Source: JBCCCJ01 sp039029315
GTDB lineage: Bacteria; Bacteroidota; Bacteroidia; J057
NCBI GenBank assembly: GCA_039029315.1
Contig: JBCCGK010000028.1
Location: forward strand, 49,190 to 113,189
DNA length: 64,000 nucleotides
Direction of reading: 5' to 3'
The translations under genes were made by a program, and so were the position numbers. Every line of letters begins with the position of its first letter. The stretch's first letter is position 1. The notes under the pieces were generated by a model that did not search any database, had not been told where the DNA came from, and worked only from the letters and a program-made list of their open reading frames with translations. Below, one piece after another: positions 62,688 to 64,000 of this stretch.

Positions 62688-63707
62688 ATGAGCAATTCCA
62701 ATAATGCCGTTTTATGGCAAGCACTCAATCAGGCCCGAGGGAATCGAGCAGGTTCTGGTGGTGATCCAGCGACCAATGTTTACAGCAACACGGTTGATGT
62801 CTTTGACCATGAAAACATTTTTAATTTCCTGGATCAGGTACCTGGCTATGATCCTGATACCATCAACAGATCCAATATTCTCAATGCTGCCACCTTGTAT
62901 GCCACCATGGTGCTTGGGGATGATATGGGAATCTTCCTGGTCGCAGATGTAATCATGAAATATGCCACTCTTGGTCATCTGGATGTTGAGTCAACTACAA
63001 CAGCCACCAGTATCTATCGCTACATGAAGCTGCGAGATGAGCGGACGACCCCAGAAGAAAGAGGGATGTTTTACAAACAAGTCTTTGATACCGGTGATGG
63101 AGAGACCATGGAAGGGATGGCCAAAAATGACAATTTCCCGGCTTTGTGGGAGACATTGATGAGCGAAGCAATCCGTTATATCTACAAATACGAGCGTGTA
63201 GAAGATCCACTTCGCGTATCCAAATCTGCAATTCGACAAGTAATTCTTGATCTCCAGCACAATCTATCAAGAGCAGCCCTGGGCATGGTCAAGATCTATG
63301 TTCCCGAGATGTATGTTCACCTGGAGAACGCCATTCAGATCATTGATGCACCTGAGGTCAAAGATCAGTTGGGACATGGGGTTGCGCGAGACCTTTGGAA
63401 TGTCATCGAGAGCGTCAGTCGGGAAGAATTCGGATACTATCCCAACACCTCTGCGCTCAGACAGGTAGCAGCGAATGGAAGAAATATCATTTTGGACATC
63501 GCTGACTTCAATCCGGTCACCTTTACCGAAGACAAGTTTCAGGAGTTCATCCGAAACATAGAAGCATTTATCGTAGCCAAGGGTCAAATCGAAGGAAATG
63601 GCACTTCTTCCTATGCAGACAATGAGAGAGAGGGGGACTATAGGATTGGGGCAGAAAATGGGAAGTTCGAAGAGTATGAAGAAATGGAAGAGGACTGGAA
63701 TTTCTAA
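62688..63707 (+). CDS. unrecognised helical protein of the subtilase cluster
   Basis: A 339-residue protein matching no family I can name. It is predominantly helical by composition (ILNAATLYATMVLGDDMGIFLVADVIMKY; LWETLMSEAIRYIYKYERV; LHNLSRAALGMVKIYVPEMYVHL-like region), with no signal peptide or membrane segment. The C-terminal tail is strongly acidic (EEYEEMEEDWNF). A probable Gly/Ser-rich start precedes the structured part. It begins 50 bases after the coiled-coil/HhH gene, and the next gene starts 45 bases later, so the cluster looks co-transcribed. Confidence 0.7.
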   Translation: MSNSNNAVLWQALNQARGNRAGSGGDPATNVYSNTVDVFDHENIFNFLDQVPGYDPDTINRSNILNAATLYATMVLGDDMGIFLVADVIMKYATLGHLDVESTTTATSIYRYMKLRDERTTPEERGMFYKQVFDTGDGETMEGMAKNDNFPALWETLMSEAIRYIYKYERVEDPLRVSKSAIRQVILDLQHNLSRAALGMVKIYVPEMYVHLENAIQIIDAPEVKDQLGHGVARDLWNVIESVSREEFGYYPNTSALRQVAANGRNIILDIADFNPVTFTEDKFQEFIRNIEAFIVAKGQIEGNGTSSYADNEREGDYRIGAENGKFEEYEEMEEDWNF

Positions 63708-63752
63708 GCACGGTAGATCCACCTATTACTTACAGAATAGCCAAACATTATC

Positions 63753-64000
63753 ATGAACCAAAATCATATCAAGGAATTAGCTCGCTCTCGTGCCAGAGAC
63801 CTCTTGTCCAATCATGCTTCTTTCAAACATATGCCAGCTGATCAACAGCGAGAAATGTACAAGCAGGTTGTCAGTGAACAAATGATGCATATCATGGAAG
63901 ACGATGGAACTCCATATGCGCGTGAACTTCGGACGACCGGCTCTCAGAGACCAGCCAATCGGACGCCAAGAGACTACCAGCAAGCAGCTGAGGACTTTTC
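63753..64000 (+). CDS. unrecognised protein, 3' end outside window
   Basis: An ATG at 63753 (MNQNHIKELARSRARDLLSN) opens a reading frame with no stop for 82 codons to the window end. The visible part is helical and charged, with the pattern HASFKHMPADQQREMYKQVV (roughly A-F-x-x-x-P-x-x-x-R-x-x) and then an Arg/Pro-rich, low-complexity stretch from about residue 57. No family recognised. It is the fourth gene of the subtilase cluster. Confidence 0.75.
   Translation, partial: MNQNHIKELARSRARDLLSNHASFKHMPADQQREMYKQVVSEQMMHIMEDDGTPYARELRTTGSQRPANRTPRDYQQAAEDF

Overview
The window reads as chromosome of a free-living Bacteroidota member, most like the Saprospirales. Four secreted proteins end in type IX secretion (T9SS) sorting domains, there is a SusC/SusD pair, lipoprotein and Tat-type signals are common, and most starts lack a Shine-Dalgarno sequence. 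No rRNA, tRNA, CRISPR array, integrase or prophage is visible. Most genes are housekeeping or envelope genes in short operons.

Layout. 1-5.2 kb: a LysM/RlpA-like protein (cut by the window edge), a CPBP membrane protease, cystathionine beta-synthase, a secreted DinB protein and a TPR lipoprotein. 5.2-10.7 kb: an NAD module, with glutamine-dependent NAD synthetase facing a Nudix/winged-helix (NrtR-type) regulator, followed by an SPFH protein, an NAD-kinase-like protein and a small membrane protein; three similar TGTA/ATACACAA boxes lie at the two candidate promoters. 11.3-27.5 kb: a T9SS adhesin-like protein, a PadR/HAAS pair with a palindromic operator, full-length MetH, aldehyde dehydrogenase, quinone oxidoreductase, a DUF1460 lipoprotein, PrmC, two tiny PLDc_N membrane proteins, DinB, a PTPS-like protein, a sensor kinase, a gamma carbonic anhydrase-like protein and AroB.

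27.6-39.5 kb: a DUF937 protein, then a surface block: two lamin-tail-domain T9SS proteins (the second also carrying Calx-beta, beta-helix and CSPG-like regions), a SurA-N-like protein and SusC/SusD. The last four genes overlap or nearly touch. 39.7-54.5 kb: mixed metabolism, including an RNase Z-like hydrolase, an AlkD-like protein, a MocR regulator divergent from a PPOX protein, a HAD-GNAT fusion coupled to an HEIGH metallopeptidase, a DUF1080/Tat glycosidase-like pair, a YjeF-N protein, a D-aminoacylase, a decayed Uma2 gene and an SDR.

54.6-64 kb: a 1005-residue T9SS beta-propeller-like protein, an acyl-CoA ligase, then after an AT-rich gap a cluster running off the window: a subtilase with no signal peptide, a coiled-coil/HhH protein built on seven 54-bp repeats, and two unrecognised proteins. 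This last cluster is the best candidate for an undescribed system. Two about 162-bp elements with matching terminal inverted repeats and a central T-rich hairpin (20.7 and 40.4 kb) look like copies of one non-autonomous repeat family.
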